This document shows positions 60,370-64,000 of a DNA stretch of 64,000 bases, in pieces. A program made the translations under genes and the position numbers. Under the pieces are notes generated by a model. The model was given only the letters and a program-made list of their open reading frames with translations. It was not told where the DNA came from and did not search any database. Every line of letters starts with the position of its first letter. The stretch's first letter is position 1. The DNA comes from G958295645 sp965242735 (lineage in GTDB: Bacteria; Gemmatimonadota; Gemmatimonadetes; Longimicrobiales; Gaopeijiaceae), in assembly GCA_965242735.1 (NCBI GenBank), contig OZ251497.1:2356001-2420000 (forward strand). Reading direction: 5' to 3'.

Positions 60370-63257
60370 GCGCCCCGAGACCGGCCGCGAGCAACGGGAC
60401 GCGCGCTCCGGACAAGGAGCTCCTCGCCGGCCCCGCCCCGGCGGCCAACGGCGCGCCGCCCGCGCTCTTGCTCGACGGCGAGCGCGTGCCGTTCAAGCCC
60501 GGCGAGACGCTCTACGAAGTGGCGTCCCGCGCCGGCCGCGACATTCCCACGCTCTGCTACGATCCGCGCCTCGAGCCGTTCGGCGGCTGCCGCCTGTGCG
60601 TCGTCGAGGTGGCTGGGCGCCGCACTCCGGCCGCCTCGTGCACCACGAAGGCCGAAGCCGGCATGGACGTGCGCACCCGCAGCGCCGGACTGGAGCGTCA
60701 CCGCCGCACGCTCATGGAGCTGGTCGCTTCCGAGAACCGGGACACCGACGTGGACCCTCTCCACGGCTACGCGTCGCAGGAGATGGCGACGCTCCTGGAC
60801 CGCTGCGGCGCCCGCACGGGCCGGTTCCGCGGCGCCCGATCCGGCGCGAGCAGGCCGGACGACGACAACCCGTTCATCGGTCGCGACTACGACAACTGCA
60901 TCTCCTGCTTCCGGTGCGTCCGCGTCTGCGCCGAACAGCAGGGCGACCACGCGATTGCCGTGCGAAACCGGGGCTTCGGCACCCAGATCACCACCGAGTT
61001 CGACGGCTTGCTGAAGGATTCTTCGTGCACGTTCTGCGGACAGTGCGTGCAGACCTGCCCGACCGGGGCGCTGGGCGACTTGAAGGCGCTCGCCAACCGA
61101 GACCGGCGCGGCACCGCCAAGAAGACCCGGACCGTCTGCACCTACTGCGGCGTGGGCTGTTCCGTGGACGTGCTGTCGCGCGGCGACCGCGTCGTGGGCG
61201 TGCTGCCCGCCATGGACGGCCCCGCGAACGAAGGCGCCCTGTGCGTCAAGGGGCAGTTCGCCTTCGACTTCGTCCACCACCGCGACCGCTTGGCCACCCC
61301 GTTCGTGCGCGACGCGAGCTCCGGCGAGCTGCGCCCCGCGTCGTGGGACGAGGCGCTGGACCGCGCCGCCGAGGGCATCGGCCGGGTGGTGCGCGAGCAC
61401 GGCCGGCACGCCGTCTACGGGATCGCGTCGGGACGCGCGCCGCACGAGGCGGCCTACATGATGCAGCGCTTCTTTCGCGCCGGCTTGGGGACGAACCACA
61501 TCGACAACTGCAGCCGAGCCTGACACGCGCCCACAGTCGCCGGTCTGGCGGCCACTGTCGGAAGGGGGGCGATGTCGAACCCGCTGGCCGACATGGAGAA
61601 GGCGGACGTCATGTTCTGCCTGGGCACCAACATGACGGAATGCCATCCCGTGGCGGCCACCCGGATCAAGAAGGCGCTCGCGCGCGGCAGCCGCATGATC
61701 GTCGCGGACCCGAGGCGCGTGCCGCTGGCCGACATGGCCGACCTCCATCTTCCCATTCGCGTGGGCTCCGACGTGGCGATGCTGCTGGCGATGGCGCACG
61801 TGATCGTCCGGGAGGGCTTGGCCGACGAGGACTTCATGGCCCGCCGGACGCGCGACGCGGAGGCGTTTCTTCGCCACGTGGAGGGGCGCACGTGCGAGTG
61901 GGCCGCGGAGATCTGCGAAGTGCCGGCCCGCGACATCGAGGCGGCCGCGCTGCTCTACGGAAAGGCGGACCGGGGCGCCATCTACTACACGCTGGGCATC
62001 ACCGAGCACATCTGCGGCGTGGACAACGTGCAGAGCCTGTGCAACTTGGCGCTCCTCACGGGCAACTTCGGGCGCGAAGGCACCGGCGTGAATCCGATGC
62101 GCGGCCAGAACAACATACAGGGCGCGGGCGACGCGGGCGCGCTGCCCAACCATTATCCGGGGTTCCAGGCGGTCACCGACCCGGCCGCTCAGGCCAAGTT
62201 CCGGCGCGCCTACGGACGCGAGACGGACTTGGCCGAGGGCATGACCAAGGTCACGGCGCTCGAACGGGTCGGCAAGGACATCCGCGCCATGATCATCGAC
62301 GGAGAGAACACCTTGGTGTCGGACCCCGACCGCCACCACTGCGAGCACGCGCTCCGGAGCCTGGACTGCCTGGTCGTCATCGACTTGTTCATGACGGAGA
62401 CCGCGCAGCTGGCCGACGTGGCGCTGCCCGCGACGGGCTGGGCCGAGACGGACGGCGTCTGCGCCAACACCGAGCGCCGCGTGCAGCGCCTGCGGGCCGC
62501 CGTCCCCCCGCCCGGCCAAGCCAAGCCCGACTGGTGGATCATGTCGCGCTTGGCCCAGCGCCTGGGCTGGGAAGGCTTCGAATTCGAGTCGGCCAAGGAC
62601 GTCTTCAACGAGCTCTGCCGCCTGTCGCCCACCTATCAAGGCCTGGACTGGGACCGGATCGCGGACGGCGAGTTCATGTGGCCCGTGCCGCACGCCGGCC
62701 ACCCGGGGACGCCCCGCCTGCACGAAGGCGAATTCGTCAACGGACGCGGCATCTTCACCCAGATCGAATACCGCGACCCGGCCGAGACCATCTCCGACGA
62801 ATTCCCCGTCTGGCTCACCACGGGGCGGCGGCTGCCCTCGTACCACACGCGCACGCAGACGGGGCGGTCGGCGGGCATCGGCTACCTGGCCTCGGAGGAG
62901 GAGCTGGAGGTGCACCCGGCGGACGTCGCGCAGCTGGGCCTGGAGGACGGCGGCTGGGCCGAGATGAGCAGCGCGCGCGGCGCCGTGCGGATCAAGGTGC
63001 GCGCCACGGACCGCTCGCCCAGGGGCACGGTGTTCGCCTCGTTCTCCTTCGACGACGTCCCGGTCAACGTGCTGACGGGCGGCGGCTACGATCCCGTGAC
63101 GATGACCGCGGAACTCAAGGTGTGCCCCGTTTCGGTGGTCCCGGTGCGCAAGGGGCCGGTGCGCAAGGGGCCGGTAGGCAACGCTTCAGCGGGCAAGGGT
63201 CCGGCGCGGGAAGCCCCCCGGTCCGCGGCCGGTCAGGCGCGACGAAAGACGCCGTAG
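60366..63257 (+). CDS. fdhA: Selenocysteine-containing formate dehydrogenase alpha subunit
   Basis: Catalytic molybdenum subunit of an NAD+-linked formate dehydrogenase, 963 residues if UGA 61521-61523 is read as Sec386. Order: NuoG-like [2Fe-2S] domain (Cys64, 75, 78, 92), two ferredoxin clusters (Cys178-188; Cys221-231), the molybdopterin-domain 4Fe-4S (Cys258, 261, 265 and one near 292), then CSRA-Sec-HAPTVAGLAATVG, where homologues have Cys or Sec followed by the catalytic His. The C-terminus is the dinucleotide-binding domain (PVWLTTGRRLPSYHTRTQTGRSAGI) and a PVRKG-repeat tail. The frame is open on both sides of the TGA. ATG 60366 overlaps the upstream stop (ATGA); ATG 60321 with GGAGG is the alternative. 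No sel genes are in the window. Confidence 0.9.
61521..61558 (+). promoter_or_regulatory. Bacterial SECIS element following the Sec UGA
   Basis: After TGA (61521-61523), ACAGT (61533-61537) pairs with ACTGT (61554-61558), CGCC (61538-61541) with GGCG (61547-61550), leaving a GCC bulge and apical loop GGTCT (61542-61546). The loop GGUCU and its distance of 18 nt from the UGA match the E. coli fdhF SECIS bound by SelB. Confidence 0.88.
63141..63215 (+). repeat. Five 15-bp repeats in the fdhA tail
   Basis: CCGGTGCGCAAGGGG is repeated exactly at 63141 and 63156, then three degenerate units follow to 63215, encoding PVRKG, PVRKG, PVGNA, SAGKG, PAREA. In-frame minisatellite in the C-terminal extension beyond the dinucleotide-binding domain. 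Confidence 0.85.
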
Positions 63258-64000
63258 GCGGAAAAGGCGAAGTAGTCCCGCACCCACGGCACGCGCATCA
63301 GGCCGGACGACAGCGCCCGGAGCAGAGGCCAACGCCTCAGCTGGCAGTTGAAGATCAAGCAGTCCGTCGCAAGGCCCGCATTCTCGATGCCGCGCAGGAA
63401 CTCGCCGGCCCGCATTTGATTGAGGCCGCCCTCGACGTCCTCCCATCGAGACGCGGGGTCCCAAGGACGAGCATGCTCGTTGCGAAGGCGCAAGATGGCC
63501 GCTTCGCTAAAGATCAAGACCAACCAGGGAATGCGGATTCTGAAGATCCAATCCACGTGGCCGTTGAACAGGGCATGAAAGAAAGGCCCGAAGCCCAGGA
63601 GCAGCTTGCTGCGCTCGTCCCTCATGAGCGAACGGGCGCGCGTCAGGAAGGCCAAGGGCTCGGCGTAGTGCTCCAAGGCCTCGTGGCTGAGGACGACGTC
63701 GAATTTCTCGTCCGGGGCCAAGTCGTCCCAGCCAGCCCTTTCGAACCGAACGCGCGACGAGTCGAGCGATGCCGACTCGGCGAGCCGCCGGGCCGCCTCC
63801 ACGCGCTTGGCGACCACGTCCACCCCCTTCACGACGCCCCCGCTCTCCAGCGCCAGCGCCACGGTCATGTCCCCGAATCCACAACCGACGTCCAAGTACC
63901 GGAGGCGGCCGGCCAGCGGCAAGCGGCCGCCGATTCGGTCGTTGAACTTGCGAAGCCTGGCGACGCCGTCGGCAACCGAAGGGGGAGCGGGCGGGGGGGG
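63233..64000 (-). CDS. Class I SAM methyltransferase, 5' end beyond the window
   Basis: 256 residues visible, open to the window edge, so the start is missing. Rossmann SAM motif YLDVGCGFGDMTVALA, acidic loop VDVVAKRVEAARRLA, FERAGWDDLAPDEKFDVVLSHEALEHYAEP, as in UbiE/COQ5-like methyltransferases of small molecules or cell-surface sugars. Later part has aromatic-rich helices (ALFNGHVDWIFRIRIPWLVLIF). The substrate is unknown. The last 25 bp overlap the end of fdhA tail to tail. Confidence 0.82.
   Translation of the reverse strand, partial: PPPPAPPSVADGVARLRKFNDRIGGRLPLAGRLRYLDVGCGFGDMTVALALESGGVVKGVDVVAKRVEAARRLAESASLDSSRVRFERAGWDDLAPDEKFDVVLSHEALEHYAEPLAFLTRARSLMRDERSKLLLGFGPFFHALFNGHVDWIFRIRIPWLVLIFSEAAILRLRNEHARPWDPASRWEDVEGGLNQMRAGEFLRGIENAGLATDCLIFNCQLRRWPLLRALSSGLMRVPWVRDYFAFSAYGVFRRA
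63792..63836 (-). repeat. Dispersed 45-bp segment, copy 2
   Basis: Copy of the segment at 56056-56100, here in the SAM-binding region of the methyltransferase (VKGVDVVAKRVEAA), where it fits the protein family. This copy is therefore likely the source. Confidence 0.9.

Noticed and set aside
61521..61572. fdhA as a frameshifted or truncated pseudogene, with a second gene starting at ATG 61572
   Set aside because: The TGA is at the known Sec position, both sides are in the same frame, and a SECIS-like hairpin follows.

Overview
The window is a very GC-rich, gene-dense bacterial chromosome segment. It carries lipoprotein signals, predicted outer-membrane barrels and a complete division/cell-wall (dcw) cluster with meso-DAP-type MurE. 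This suggests a didermic bacterium. Gene content is compatible with a Gemmatimonadota-like lineage, but that is inference; no rRNA or tRNA was seen to settle it.

Layout. 0.04-5.1 kb (+): purine genes purS, a purQ-purL fusion and purF. 5.3-22 kb (-): a large carboxypeptidase-regulatory-like lipoprotein, an AAA ATPase/nuclease, fbp, comEC, lapA, miaB, mtaB, an outer-membrane protein, a lipoprotein, cdd and alr. 22-24 kb (+): an Rpn-type nuclease, a 19-bp tandem array and mazG. 24-50.5 kb (-): one long run reading, in transcription order, mraZ-rsmH-ftsL-ftsI-murE-murF-mraY-murD-ftsW-murG-murC-ftsQ-ftsA-ftsZ-M23 peptidase-vWA protein-ftsY-recG-asnS-hydroxyacid dehydrogenase, preceded by a MraZ operator. 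50.8-56 kb: a TPR protein, a small outer-membrane protein, a DUF2911 lipoprotein and a DUF4097 protein. 56.2-63.3 kb: a formate dehydrogenase locus (mobA-mobB fusion and fdhD on -, fdsG-fdsB fusion and fdhA on +). The window ends in a partial methyltransferase.

Two things stand out. First, fdhA is interrupted by an in-frame TGA at the position of the active-site residue. A SECIS-like hairpin follows it at the same distance as in E. coli fdhF, so the two half-genes are one selenoprotein gene. Second, gene boundaries are repeatedly duplicated: 25-38 bp segments spanning a gene start or an end/start junction recur 59-83 bp upstream. At miaB/lapA, fdhD/mobA, ftsI/murE, asnS, alr and (weakly) the vWA gene this makes mini-ORFs of 19-50 codons that begin like the downstream gene and end on, or one base before, its start codon. 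Similar 61-75 bp spacings recur in intergenic DNA and, in frame, in the PurQ-PurL linker. I know of no described system that explains this.

Most genes are chained by ATGA or GTGA overlaps, implying strong translational coupling. Start codons were chosen from those overlaps, signal peptides and visible ribosome-binding sites. No search or structure prediction was run; family names rest on recognised motifs and gene order.
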